From Hungatella sp. UBA5385 (GTDB taxonomy: Bacteria; Bacillota; Clostridia; Lachnospirales; Lachnospiraceae): a stretch of 64,000 nucleotides of DNA. Location of the stretch: NCBI GenBank assembly GCA_002409995.1, contig DHOR01000055.1, positions 29,541-93,540 of the forward strand, read 5' to 3'. The translations under genes were made by a program, and so were the position numbers. Below, piece by piece: positions 27,170-36,197 of the stretch (position 1 is the stretch's first letter; each line of letters begins with the position of its first letter). The notes under the pieces were generated by a model, which saw nothing but the letters and a program-made list of their open reading frames with translations, was not told where the DNA came from and did not search any database.

Positions 27170-27841
27170 TTAGCTCACCTGATTCTCACCAGGCAAAGCA
27201 GTTATAGAATCATCTGTACGGTTGCAAAACACAGTTACTCGCATTTTTCCACCATAGGTACAAGTATAGAGCACCAAATCATAGCCACTGTTTTGAACAG
27301 CCTCCACCTCGGTGGAAGCCAGTGTATCCACCAGAGCCACCTCATAAGTGGCTTCAATGCTGTCCATATCAGTAAAAACTACAATATCACCGGCCTCAAG
27401 CTGAGACAAGCGTCCGAAGTGATTCTTATAATTGTGGGCGGCAATGACCAGATCATCTGTCCTGGAGGAACCAAATTGACGGCAAGGAGCAATTTTCAGT
27501 CTGTCGTAATCCCAATCTGACATGACCGGCAGTTCCAGTTGTAAGCCAGGGATGGCGATGTAGCCCACATAACCGTAGCCATCTATTTCTATAACCGGCA
27601 TATCTGTTACAATGCTCTCCACTGGCTCTGTCGGCTCTGTCGGCTTAGCATCTTCCTGTTTAGAATATCCGGTGTTCTCTTTCTCTTTAATAATGGTCTG
27701 CATATTGATGAGCAGATTCTCGGCCTCCTGCCCGGCTCGCGCATCCTCATACCGGTTGTAAAGAAAAAGGGAAAGCGCTGAGAGTATCAGCACTGTCCCT
27801 GCAATCACGAAGACAATGCCCACCTTTTTAGGCATGGTCAT
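27170..27841 (-). CDS. Sortase (LPXTG-type transpeptidase family)
   Basis: A 223-residue membrane-anchored sortase. The N-terminal signal anchor is at residues 7-27, followed by a Lys/Glu/Pro linker and the sortase beta-barrel. The catalytic triad is visible: H136 (IAAHNYKNHFG), C194 (LYTCTYGG, the TLxTC-type motif) and R201 or R208. It is the last gene of the fibre locus and overlaps the 3' end of the gene for a protein with an LIQTG sorting signal, its likely substrate. The subclass cannot be fixed by eye; class D-like is my best guess. A second in-frame ATG lies at 27835. Confidence 0.88.
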   Translation of the reverse strand: MTMPKKVGIVFVIAGTVLILSALSLFLYNRYEDARAGQEAENLLINMQTIIKEKENTGYSKQEDAKPTEPTEPVESIVTDMPVIEIDGYGYVGYIAIPGLQLELPVMSDWDYDRLKIAPCRQFGSSRTDDLVIAAHNYKNHFGRLSQLEAGDIVVFTDMDSIEATYEVALVDTLASTEVEAVQNSGYDLVLYTCTYGGKMRVTVFCNRTDDSITALPGENQVS

Positions 27842-28949
27842 TTCTCTTCTTCAAAACCATAATCAATCCGTAAATAATGAGCACAAGGCCGAGACCGCCC
27901 ATCACCAGGATTGGCCAGCTAAGCTGACCTGTTTGAATCAAAAACGCCATGTTGGTGACTGTAGCAACGCCATCAGTATTGGAATTTTCATCGATCTTCT
28001 TTACATCGGACAAATTAAGAGGGTAAACCAGATCGGAAGAATCAGATGAACCTGGGTGTAGACTCTTCTCCGTATTGGTAATGGTCGTTGTGTTTCCTGC
28101 TATGGAATAAATGGCTTCATAACCGCCCGGAATATTGACTTCCACAACGCTCCAGGTGAAGTGATCATTAAGCTTATTCCAGGTATAGTTCCACTGGTTT
28201 CCTTGATTCAATTCAATTTTTTTATGAAACTTACCATCACGCAGCAGGTGCACGGTGACGCTGTCCGGGCGGCCAATGCCGTCGTCCACCCAAACCTTGT
28301 TGACAGTCAGCATGGTATGGTCATCAGAGGGAGATGGAGGTGTGGAATTGTCAAAGCCCTCTATTACAAAGACCCAATCCACCTCGCCAATGCGGCCGCT
28401 GTATTTGTTATCTAACTCAACGGGAACGTTCAGTTCTACAGACAGCTTGACAGTATCACCTTTGCTGAGCTTACTTAGGTAAACATTATCCGTTAGTCCT
28501 TTTACTTGGTCAGGGGACTCCTCATAGATGAGAGTTTCCCCTTTCCAGACTTTCATGGACAACTGGGAAAGGAAATCGTGCATATAATCCAGCTCAGAGA
28601 CATCCTGCCTGCGCTGGTCGGCCCTAAGCTTAGTAAGCACTTTATCACTGATGGGATTGCCAGCTCCATCGTGGACTATTGCACGCAGATAGACCTTGAT
28701 GTAGTCATAGTCATTAGTCTTATTCTGAATGGTAATCTCCTCGGTGCGAACATCACCGGGCATAACACCCTTTAAGTTGTTAAATAAATCGCTGTCCGAA
28801 TAGATACTGCCTGGTTGAAAGACAGTCAGCTTGCCAGCCTCATAGGTAACAGTTGAGTCTGTGGCTAAGGCTGTGAACGGCAGGCTAATAATAAGGAGAT
28901 GAGCCAGCAGGAGGGAAATGCTATTTTTTACTATATTCTTAAACTTCAT
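27828..28949 (-). CDS. Sortase-anchored surface protein with Cna_B domain and LIQTG sorting signal
   Basis: A 373-residue secreted protein. The signal peptide ends near TALATDS. An N-terminal TasA/DUF-like beta domain of about 180 residues (PGDVRTEEITIQNKTNDYDYIKVYLRA) is followed by a Cna_B-type repeat (LTVNKVWVDDGIGRPDSVTVHLLRDGK ... GYEAIYSIAGNTTTITNT). The C-terminal cell-wall sorting signal is LIQTG (residues 337-341), a hydrophobic helix and a KKR tail. The immediate downstream overlap with the sortase gene makes it the probable substrate. It may be the wall-anchoring base of the fibre made by the TasA-like subunits. Confidence 0.82.
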   Translation of the reverse strand: MKFKNIVKNSISLLLAHLLIISLPFTALATDSTVTYEAGKLTVFQPGSIYSDSDLFNNLKGVMPGDVRTEEITIQNKTNDYDYIKVYLRAIVHDGAGNPISDKVLTKLRADQRRQDVSELDYMHDFLSQLSMKVWKGETLIYEESPDQVKGLTDNVYLSKLSKGDTVKLSVELNVPVELDNKYSGRIGEVDWVFVIEGFDNSTPPSPSDDHTMLTVNKVWVDDGIGRPDSVTVHLLRDGKFHKKIELNQGNQWNYTWNKLNDHFTWSVVEVNIPGGYEAIYSIAGNTTTITNTEKSLHPGSSDSSDLVYPLNLSDVKKIDENSNTDGVATVTNMAFLIQTGQLSWPILVMGGLGLVLIIYGLIMVLKKRNDHA

Positions 28950-29557
28950 TTTCCTGCACCTCCTTGGCTGGTGTAGGGTTCAACGCTGTCCTCAGAAATG
29001 CTGACACCCCAGGAGTTACCGACTGCCTCAGCTGGAGCGCTCTGGATGGCTTCCGCCATCACCTCGATAACTTGCTTGCCGCCGTCAGCATCGTTGTAGG
29101 AACCAAGCAGCTCGATATTGTCGATATTGTTGATAAGGGTGGTGTCAGGCCGCTCACCTGGCTGAACCGGCAGAGTATAGTAGTAATAACCTTCATACTC
29201 AATCCAATTCGTACCAGGGGAAAAGTAGGGAATCTCTGCTGTACCGCCAATATGCTGGCCCTCGTCATTGACACGGTATGTTACTAGGTTTACTCGGATG
29301 TAGGCATCTGTATCACCAGTATTAATCACATTCACATTGCTCTTAGTAGTTCCATCAAATTTTTCCTCCACTTCACAGTCTACTATGGAAGGGGTAAACT
29401 TGTTTTCCACCGGTCCAGAACTAGTGGTCAGATAAGCAAAGGTACCGCCCACTGCAGCAGTGAACAGCAGCAGGAGGGAAAGGAGCAATGTTACGGTCTT
29501 ACTGATTTTCTTGTTCTTGCGCTGAAAATGTATTGGTTCATATTTTCCGTTATACAT
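28946..29557 (-). CDS. TasA/camelysin-like fibre protein with SipW-type signal peptide (paralogue 5)
   Basis: A 203-residue exported protein. A basic N-terminus (HFQRKNKKISKT) is followed by a hydrophobic segment that ends VGGTFAYLTTSSGPVENKFTPS, the SipW-dependent signal-peptide pattern (GGTxAYxT). The mature part has the TasA-type strand INTGDTDAYIRVNLVTYRV and a typical YYYYTLPVQPGE segment. Overlaps the next gene by 4 bp. SipW-type peptidases process such proteins, which polymerise into extracellular fibres in Bacillus. Confidence 0.82.
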   Translation of the reverse strand: MYNGKYEPIHFQRKNKKISKTVTLLLSLLLLFTAAVGGTFAYLTTSSGPVENKFTPSIVDCEVEEKFDGTTKSNVNVINTGDTDAYIRVNLVTYRVNDEGQHIGGTAEIPYFSPGTNWIEYEGYYYYTLPVQPGERPDTTLINNIDNIELLGSYNDADGGKQVIEVMAEAIQSAPAEAVGNSWGVSISEDSVEPYTSQGGAGK

Positions 29558-29575
29558 ATAATATCCCCTCCTTTC

Positions 29576-32503
29576 TTAATTTGTGATACCATAGATGTTC
29601 TTTATGACTTGGCTGAAACCGTTGAGCCAATGGTGTTTTTGCTTAGTATTGCTACAGATTATCTTTCCCGTTTCTTGCTCAGCGGTCAGGATTACTTTCT
29701 CGTCATCACTGGCCTCGTAACGCCAACTCCAGCCCTCATCTTCTTTAATTGTGTAAGTGCCTACAGGCAGCTCACAAATGGTCTTACTGCCTTTACCTAC
29801 GATGGTCACTTGGGAATATTTTTTATCATCGTGATAGAGGTCAAACACATAGGGCTCATCATCAACTTCACCTTCCTTTGTGATTGTCAGTTGGCAGGTC
29901 TTGACATGGAGCAGGAAGGCTGAATCGCCATTTAACGTTGTTTCATTCCAACTGCACCCACCCTCGCAGGCTTCGTGGAGAAATGTAGTCTTATCGCTTA
30001 CATCTTTATTGTCGATACTTACGGTCACAGCCACACCTACGTCCTGCTTAGTATTGATCTTGCCCTCAGACACCTTGTCAGTGTCAGGGGTGTAGGTCAC
30101 GGTCAGCTTATTATTAGGAGCTTCGCCTATCATCTTCTCAGGATTAGCCTCGATCCCGTCATGTTTCCAATTTATGGTAGTCAGGTTTTCAGCAAGCTTA
30201 CTGGCGTCGGGAATATCATCGCCGTAGAAAACCTCGCTATCCTTGAAGGTTAATTCTGGTTTGTATACATTGATATTTCCTTCAGCTTCACTAGTTTGCC
30301 CTGTGGTTGTATCTTTTGGAGAAACCTTGACAGAAACCGTATAATTTTGATCATCGGTCAAGCCAACCAGACGGTCAACAACAACATAACCGTCTTTATC
30401 CTTGATCTCTACTGTAATATCCACATATTCTGTCTGCCAGGGTTCTAGATTGTAGTTTTTGTCAGATTCGGCTAGATTAAGAACTTCACCTCCCATCTTG
30501 GCAGTCGCCCCCTCGGTGAGTTGGGCTAGAGTCACATCGTTTAGCAGGTAGATATCCTTGTCTGGAGCCGTCACGGTCACTTCCTTGATGGGAACGTCAA
30601 CACGAGGCTGCTCAAAGGTCAGGATGGGGGTTTGGGTATCGTTATTCTCATAGACACCTGCACTGGTGTTAGTGGGGACATTGCTACCACCAAGAAAACC
30701 AGGCTTAGGCTTAACCTTGATGGAAATGACCAGCTTATTTCCGCGATAGGTAACGTTTCCATTCGTATCTGTAACTGTTCCTACATAGTTTTTGGCAAAG
30801 TCAAAGCCAGTTACATTGACCTTTTCACATTCCTCCACAGTGTCCACAGTGGCTGTTGCTCCCAATAATTCATTGTCATTGAGTTTCCATTGTTTATCGC
30901 CCGTATAGCTGTAGGTCTCCAGAGTGATGTTACTTATATCGGCATCATCATCTGCCAAGGTGAAGTATGGGGAGATAATGTCTTTGATAGCAGTGTCTTC
31001 GCTCAAAAGGGTGGAGGAACCACCAGTCTCAATGTTATCGGAGATTTTATAGAAGATATCATTTAGGGTAGCAGAGTCCGCAGCAGAGAGATAGTAGCTG
31101 GGGTCATGGACTTCGCCTTCGTTGGAAGAAACTTTTTGCATGAACCAGTTGCATTTTTCTTCCAAATTATCACTATCTTGATCACCTGGACTTGTGGCAT
31201 CGGCACCGTTGAAAATACCGACAGAGTACACCGTTGCACCATTTTCTTTAATAGCATCAGCATTGTTGATGGCATCTTTTGCAACATCGTCATTAAAATC
31301 ACTGGAGCTTGTCGGTGCACCATCGGTGAATAGAATTACCACGCGGTTACGTTTCTCGCCGGCAGGGATAGGGTTAGCGTTCAGGATGCTGTTTGCCATA
31401 TCCATACCTAAATCTGTCCGGGTGGCACCATACGCATCCAGTGCATTGATGGCTTTTTGAACCATGGTCTGGCCGGGCTCGGTGCTCATATCCTGAAGCA
31501 CCTGAATTAAATGCTCTGGTTGAATGCTCTCATACTTCACGCCAACAGAACCACTATTCTTTCCGTTGATGGATAACAGTTCCGTATTATCACGATAACC
31601 ATTCTCGCTTGCAAAGCCCACGACAGCAACCCGGTGTTTTACATCATCCCTCGTTTCCAGCAGACCATCCACACCTGCAGCCTTTTTGTTAACGCTGTTG
31701 GAAAAGTTGGTGACAGCGGTTTTTAAAGCATCTCGTTTTGTTTCATTATAATTATATTTTTGATAAAGTATAAAGTCAGGCCGGGTCTCCGCACCGACAG
31801 AGGTGCCGATGGTCTGGATATCCCCATTCATATCGGAGTAGGTGTAGATGTATTCATCCGTACTTAGTATATAATAGTGATTGAAATTTGGGATTTTGTC
31901 TCTACCGCTGCTCTCCTCTATGGGAGTTCCATCTGGGAGACTATAAATATATTTCCACCCATACCATTCTTCCTTTACATTCACTTTTAGATACTTACCT
32001 CCTACCAACGCATAGATCTTGTCACGATTAGTGTAATAGTTGTTGTTTTCCCAATCTTCCGGAGCTTTATTGTAAATTGGCTCGACTGCCTGATACTTTA
32101 CGAAAACCTTGGCATAGGTGCCATCACCGATGTGATAGTATAAATTCGGATATCTGGCTCCGTTATGTCGGAGATTATAGAAATCACTGTTATCTCGATT
32201 GGTATATTCCCTGAAAGCATCAGAAGTAAATTTTTCATCCATAGAACCAGACTGATCTAGTACAAGGATAATATCCGTAGGCACTTCTTCTGTCACCTCT
32301 GTAATAACCTTATCGCCAGTGGCATAGGCTTCCAGCTGGATTGTATAGGTGCCGTCATCGTTTGGTTTAGCTGTTTTATTGATAACCATGCCACTCTTGT
32401 TGTCATTTTCTCCAGCCACCGCAAAGGCCGTTGTAACTGGTGTCATTGTGGTAGAGAAAATTGACAGACTCAGCAGCAGGGCTATGAGTTTTCTCTTCTT
32501 CAT
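29576..32503 (-). CDS. Large vWA-domain surface adhesin with Cna_B-like repeats
   Basis: A 975-residue secreted protein. The signal peptide ends near AFAVAGEN. The von Willebrand factor A domain has the MIDAS DQSGS (D83, S85, S87) and a large insertion between the first strand and the first helix. RVVILFTDGAPTSS is the MIDAS metal loop further on. A beta-rich stalk follows, ending in a prealbumin/Cna_B-like unit (LTITKEGEVDDEPYVFDLYHDD). It ends NTKQKHHWLNGFSQVIKNIYGITN, with no LPXTG motif or membrane helix. Attachment would need a partner such as the LIQTG protein. It resembles pilus-tip adhesins. Confidence 0.85.
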   Translation of the reverse strand: MKKRKLIALLLSLSIFSTTMTPVTTAFAVAGENDNKSGMVINKTAKPNDDGTYTIQLEAYATGDKVITEVTEEVPTDIILVLDQSGSMDEKFTSDAFREYTNRDNSDFYNLRHNGARYPNLYYHIGDGTYAKVFVKYQAVEPIYNKAPEDWENNNYYTNRDKIYALVGGKYLKVNVKEEWYGWKYIYSLPDGTPIEESSGRDKIPNFNHYYILSTDEYIYTYSDMNGDIQTIGTSVGAETRPDFILYQKYNYNETKRDALKTAVTNFSNSVNKKAAGVDGLLETRDDVKHRVAVVGFASENGYRDNTELLSINGKNSGSVGVKYESIQPEHLIQVLQDMSTEPGQTMVQKAINALDAYGATRTDLGMDMANSILNANPIPAGEKRNRVVILFTDGAPTSSSDFNDDVAKDAINNADAIKENGATVYSVGIFNGADATSPGDQDSDNLEEKCNWFMQKVSSNEGEVHDPSYYLSAADSATLNDIFYKISDNIETGGSSTLLSEDTAIKDIISPYFTLADDDADISNITLETYSYTGDKQWKLNDNELLGATATVDTVEECEKVNVTGFDFAKNYVGTVTDTNGNVTYRGNKLVISIKVKPKPGFLGGSNVPTNTSAGVYENNDTQTPILTFEQPRVDVPIKEVTVTAPDKDIYLLNDVTLAQLTEGATAKMGGEVLNLAESDKNYNLEPWQTEYVDITVEIKDKDGYVVVDRLVGLTDDQNYTVSVKVSPKDTTTGQTSEAEGNINVYKPELTFKDSEVFYGDDIPDASKLAENLTTINWKHDGIEANPEKMIGEAPNNKLTVTYTPDTDKVSEGKINTKQDVGVAVTVSIDNKDVSDKTTFLHEACEGGCSWNETTLNGDSAFLLHVKTCQLTITKEGEVDDEPYVFDLYHDDKKYSQVTIVGKGSKTICELPVGTYTIKEDEGWSWRYEASDDEKVILTAEQETGKIICSNTKQKHHWLNGFSQVIKNIYGITN

Positions 32504-32514
32504 CCTAGTCTCCT

Positions 32515-33171
32515 TTACTTAGCTCTGCCCACGACAGGACTTCCAAAGGGAGCTACATTGGAAAAGGACACTGTAGGATACATAATCTCGCTTATAACAG
32601 ACTCGTTGTCCGACACTTCTATCATAATAGCAAGCAGCCGTTCCTTTTCAAGGAAATCAATATGTTCTTTAATTCCCATATTTTCTTCATCGGTTAAGGC
32701 TACAAATTCTTCTTCAATAGTTTCCTCTAAAACCATGTCGAACTCCTCCAAAGAAGTGCAGGCCATCAGCCGTTCATAGAGGCCCAGTTTATGGCAGGGA
32801 CACTGGCAGCCCTCACCGGTACACCCCTCAAGGCATGTATCTATGTGGTCAGGTTTCTTTGCATTAGACGGAGTCCCAATACTCTCGTTGTCTGCTACCG
32901 AATCCGCATCAGACGGAGTCCCTATATTCTCGACACCTGCTCCTAAATTCGCATCAGATGGAGTCCCTATATTCTCCCTGGTTGTTAAAGCGGTATTTTC
33001 ATCAACCAGCAAAGATTCATTGGAATTTCGTTCATTTTCATTCGCTGTGCCAATTGAGAAGTCTCCGCCTTTACTTTCAGAATCCATAGAGATCGCCAGC
33101 GTAGCCGGCAAAGCTACACCGAGTACAAAGGCAAGGCTTAACAGCAAACCTAGCACTTTCTTGTTCTTCAT
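32515..33171 (-). CDS. Secreted protein with 15-residue repeats and a cysteine cluster
   Basis: A 218-residue protein not assigned to a family. The signal peptide is MKNKKVLGLLLSLAFVLGVALPATLA. A repeat region with three 15-residue units beginning ENIGTPSDA follows at about residues 66-110, then a cysteine cluster CLEGCTGEGCQCPCH. An acidic helical region (LEEFDMVLEETIEEEF) precedes a C-terminus FSNVAPFGSPVVGRAK. It lies between a TasA-like gene and the vWA adhesin on the same strand, so it is probably a fibre accessory protein. The cysteine cluster could bind metal or form disulfides. Confidence 0.72.
   Translation of the reverse strand: MKNKKVLGLLLSLAFVLGVALPATLAISMDSESKGGDFSIGTANENERNSNESLLVDENTALTTRENIGTPSDANLGAGVENIGTPSDADSVADNESIGTPSNAKKPDHIDTCLEGCTGEGCQCPCHKLGLYERLMACTSLEEFDMVLEETIEEEFVALTDEENMGIKEHIDFLEKERLLAIMIEVSDNESVISEIMYPTVSFSNVAPFGSPVVGRAK
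32861..32995 (-). repeat. Three tandem 45-bp coding repeats (NIGTPSDA units)
   Basis: Units start at 32861, 32906 and 32951, an exact 45-bp period, with the conserved portion GCATCAGACGGAGTCCCTAT on the plus strand. In-frame repeats of this kind can change copy number by slippage. Confidence 0.8.
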
Positions 33172-33183
33172 CTTGCTACCTCC

Positions 33184-33750
33184 TTACACCTCCGGCCAGC
33201 CCTTGGCATCCTTAACGTCATCGCCGTTGTTAGCCACCTGCACCGCATAGGCTATTACATCTACTGAAGCTGTGCTGTTCTGGTAGATATTACCCATGCT
33301 GACATCAAAGCTGACCGAAGCAAATAACGGTTCCGTGACATAATCAGGTTTAAGAGCAGCCTTATAATAATAAAAACCGTCATCGCCAAGCATCCAATAA
33401 GTCTCATTAAAATCCATCTTTATCAGATCTGAGTTTGGTTCGCCCTCCACACCTTCAGGCAGAAGTATTTCCTTCTCCACTTTGACACGGATATAAGCAG
33501 CATTAGATCCGGAGTTTTTCACCTCTACAATCTTCGTTTCTTGGTTTCCGGGCATCACACCACTGACTCCGTTTTCAGGAAAGGGCGTGGTTTTGACTTC
33601 ATCGGCCCATTCTAATAATTCAATATCGATGTCGCCCGACGTGATAACATTGTGGGCGGTATCTTCTGTCGTAAAATATGCCAGAGTCCCATAAGCCAAT
33701 ATGGACAGGCACATTACGATTGCAGCTGCCGCAAGCAGTTTTCGTTTCAT
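33184..33750 (-). CDS. TasA/camelysin-like fibre protein with SipW-type signal peptide (paralogue 4)
   Basis: A 188-residue exported protein from ATG 33750 (SD GAGGTG); a GTG three codons upstream is possible. MKRKLLAAAAIVMCLSILAYGTLAYFTTEDTAHNVITSGDIDIELLEW is the SipW-type signal followed by the first TasA strand. PGNQETKIVEVKNSGSNAAYIRVKVEKEILLP matches the TasA core. A tryptophan near the C-terminus is shared with the paralogues. The gap to paralogue 3 holds a strong stem-loop. Confidence 0.82.
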   Translation of the reverse strand: MKRKLLAAAAIVMCLSILAYGTLAYFTTEDTAHNVITSGDIDIELLEWADEVKTTPFPENGVSGVMPGNQETKIVEVKNSGSNAAYIRVKVEKEILLPEGVEGEPNSDLIKMDFNETYWMLGDDGFYYYKAALKPDYVTEPLFASVSFDVSMGNIYQNSTASVDVIAYAVQVANNGDDVKDAKGWPEV

Positions 33751-33847
33751 TAACCTCACCTCTATCTAGATTTTTTCTTATATCTTATCTTTCCTGCTTA
33801 TTTCAGGACATACAAGGACATTCAGAAGATATTGCCTGAATACCCTT

Positions 33848-33882
33848 ATATGCCCTGCGTCCAGTTGGACGCAGGAACATAT
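33848..33882. other. Intergenic stem-loop between two TasA paralogues
   Basis: The perfect 9-bp stem CCTGCGTCC/GGACGCAGG has an AGTT loop (33854-33875) and is extended by ATATG/CATAT. It lies just past the paralogue 3 stop and lacks a T-run on the coding strand. It could set stoichiometry by mRNA processing or partial termination. Confidence 0.65.
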
Positions 33883-33894
33883 GTTATGGGTAAA

Positions 33895-34683
33895 TTACTT
33901 AGTAGCCCAAGGATTAAATTCCTCTCCGAATGCCTCCTTGATTGCATCAGCAGCATTGTCAAAACCGGCTGCCTGCACGGCAACAGCGTAAACAGGGCAC
34001 TTAACGATAGTACCGTCAAAGCCGGTCTCATAGACCTGACCGTCATGGGTAATGGTGTACTTACCGTCCTCATTCATATCAACATTCTTATCAAGATAAA
34101 CGCCGGAAATGAACTGCTCGGTGGTCTCCTCTGGGGAAAGGATCTTATAATAGTCGGCATAATAAACGTTATAAGGAACTTGGTCTATGGTGGTTTCTAA
34201 ATAGCCTTTATGCTCATCCACAGCCTCAGAACCCCACAGCCACTGGACATTGTAAGTAGTATCCTTACCCTTGTTGCTGTTGCCAAAGTCGAAATGTAAA
34301 ATATTCATGTCAGCGTTGAAGTTTTCAAAGCCATCATCCAAAGCGGATGGGATGGCAAAGTAAGCACGAACCCATACATCGGAATTGCAGGTATTTTCAA
34401 TGGTTACCATCTTATCGATGTAGTTCGCTGCAACAGGCTGCCCAAAATCGTCCTTATCGCCCTTAGCAGAGCCCACAATGGGCATGAGAACTTGATTCGG
34501 AGAAAAGTCTTCCAGAGCAGTTCCTTCTTCATTAACTTGCTGTTCAATCAATTCAATTTTAACGCCTTCGGCTGTGAATGTGTTGGTAGCTTCATCCGTA
34601 TCGGTGAAGTACGCCATGGTGCCACCGATGGCGGCAACAGCCAAAAGAGTTACGCATAGGCACAGGGCCATCTTCTTCTTCAT
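33895..34683 (-). CDS. TasA/camelysin-like fibre protein with SipW-type signal peptide (paralogue 3)
   Basis: The longest paralogue here, 262 residues and about TasA-sized. MKKKMALCLCVTLLAVAAIGGTMAYFTDTDEATNTFTAEGVKIELIEQ is the SipW-type signal and first strand. VTIENTCNSDVWVRAYFAIPSALDDG is the TasA core, and WLWGSEAVDEHKGYLETT plus the late YAVAVQAAGFDNAADAIKEAFG segment complete the fold. It is a candidate major fibre subunit. Confidence 0.85.
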   Translation of the reverse strand: MKKKMALCLCVTLLAVAAIGGTMAYFTDTDEATNTFTAEGVKIELIEQQVNEEGTALEDFSPNQVLMPIVGSAKGDKDDFGQPVAANYIDKMVTIENTCNSDVWVRAYFAIPSALDDGFENFNADMNILHFDFGNSNKGKDTTYNVQWLWGSEAVDEHKGYLETTIDQVPYNVYYADYYKILSPEETTEQFISGVYLDKNVDMNEDGKYTITHDGQVYETGFDGTIVKCPVYAVAVQAAGFDNAADAIKEAFGEEFNPWATK

Positions 34684-34762
34684 TGTTTTTTCTCCTATTT
34701 ATGTATTTGTGCGAAAGAGCATTGTGCCTGGACAACGGACTTTCTTGAATATGCAAAACAGA

Positions 34763-35326
34763 TTAATTTCCGGAAGCACCGAAAATATTCGCCCATGCTT
34801 CGTCTACATCAAACATCTCATCAGCGTTTTTGTGATGCTGAAATGCATAGGCTGTGACGGTCAAAGTCGGACAGCTATCATCGGTTAAGTCATTCATCAT
34901 CTTCTTGGTTACTTCGTTCTTCACAGTAACCTGGTTATCTTTCAGAACGTCGTATTCCGTACCCATGGCATCAATCTCAACAATGCGGTAATACACGTCA
35001 GAAGCGCCGTCCAGAGCTGTCCAGCCTTCCGCTATCGCATAGGTCAGGAATTCATCGAAGTTAGCAGACTTATCCAGTTTAACAAACAGGTAACACTCCT
35101 CGCTACCGACCGCAACGGTGACCTTGGGATTCTTTTCAATGGTATAGCCGGGAACCATCTTGTAGTTATCACCGGTAGTCTCTTTCAAGTTAATTTCGAT
35201 GTCACTTGTGGTGAATGTGTTGACGATCTCATGCGCCTGAGCAGTCAGCCACGCCAGTGTCCCCCCTACGATACATGCCGTAACCAGAAGAACAGATACA
35301 AGCATAACCAAAACTTTCTTCTTCAT
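34763..35326 (-). CDS. TasA/camelysin-like fibre protein with SipW-type signal peptide (paralogue 2)
   Basis: A 187-residue exported protein. MKKKVLVMLVSVLLVTACIVGGTLAWLTAQAHEIVNTFTTSDIEINL carries the GGTLAWLT variant of the SipW processing region. PGYTIEKNPKVTVAVGSEECYLFVKLDKSANF is the core strand pair. The C-terminus ANIFGASGN follows a conserved DEAW motif. The 98-bp gap to paralogue 1 holds only a weak hairpin. Confidence 0.83.
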   Translation of the reverse strand: MKKKVLVMLVSVLLVTACIVGGTLAWLTAQAHEIVNTFTTSDIEINLKETTGDNYKMVPGYTIEKNPKVTVAVGSEECYLFVKLDKSANFDEFLTYAIAEGWTALDGASDVYYRIVEIDAMGTEYDVLKDNQVTVKNEVTKKMMNDLTDDSCPTLTVTAYAFQHHKNADEMFDVDEAWANIFGASGN

Positions 35327-35424
35327 GTCATTTTCCTCCTCTTTCTACGAGGCTTACTGAGCAAATTCGCAATGAGATAATTGCGTACAGGGCTCTAAAT
35401 AATCAGCAAAGCCTGTTATATCAC

Positions 35425-36096
35425 TTAGTTCGCGGAAAACGCAACCCAGGCTTCACCAGCCGTATTAAATCCATCAGCCTGAATGGCGTGTGCAACAACA
35501 GTGATAGTCATATCCTGAAGCTTATCGAGGTCTTCATTATTAACCTCCTTCCCAGGAACCGTGAATTTTTCAAACAGGTCATCCAGAAGCACTTTTTCAT
35601 TAGGAGCTGCAACAGCCTCCTTATAGCGAAACTCATAAGTGATGGTATCAGCAACGGCATCAGTATGACCATCTTCACCTTTTTCAGTAGGAATTAATTC
35701 CCACTTGCTTGGGTCTGTTTTTTTGTTCCAATCCGTATTTTCTATGAAACCATCCTTAAACACCGCTTCCACATCTTTTGCTTTGCTAATGGTGACCAGC
35801 ATACGGACATAGGAACTCTCGCTGCCCTCCACAACGGTAACGGTTGGATCCTTGTAGTAAGTATGGCCGGGCATCAGTTTGTAGGTGTTGGCTTTAACTC
35901 GGTTGTCGTGACCATCAACGTAGGTACCATCCGGGTTTACCTCAGCTTCGTCCAACGTAATCTCCACGGAGCCCACCGTAAATGTGTTGGTAACCTCTTT
36001 AGCAGAGGTCAGATACGCCACAGTCCCGAAGATGGTCGCAGTTACAAGCAGCACAGCAGCCATCATCAGACCGAGGACTTTGGTTTTTGTCTTCAT
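35425..36096 (-). CDS. TasA/camelysin-like fibre protein with SipW-type signal peptide (paralogue 1)
   Basis: The first structural gene after sipW, 223 residues. MKTKTKVLGLMMAAVLLVTATIFGTVAYLTSAKEVTNTFTVGSVEITL is the signal and first strand. PGHTYYKDPTVTVVEGSESSYVRMLVTISKAKDVE is the TasA core. It ends HAIQADGFNTAGEAWVAFSAN, a C-terminal pattern shared with paralogues 2 and 3, which suggests lineage-specific duplication within the locus. Confidence 0.85.
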   Translation of the reverse strand: MKTKTKVLGLMMAAVLLVTATIFGTVAYLTSAKEVTNTFTVGSVEITLDEAEVNPDGTYVDGHDNRVKANTYKLMPGHTYYKDPTVTVVEGSESSYVRMLVTISKAKDVEAVFKDGFIENTDWNKKTDPSKWELIPTEKGEDGHTDAVADTITYEFRYKEAVAAPNEKVLLDDLFEKFTVPGKEVNNEDLDKLQDMTITVVAHAIQADGFNTAGEAWVAFSAN

Positions 36097-36197
36097 GATT
36101 TTTCCTCCTATAATAGATTGGTTTTTTATTTGGGAGCCTTACGGCATTACCCACATCATTATTTGAATCTATTCTTACACTGGAAACTAGCAGATGC

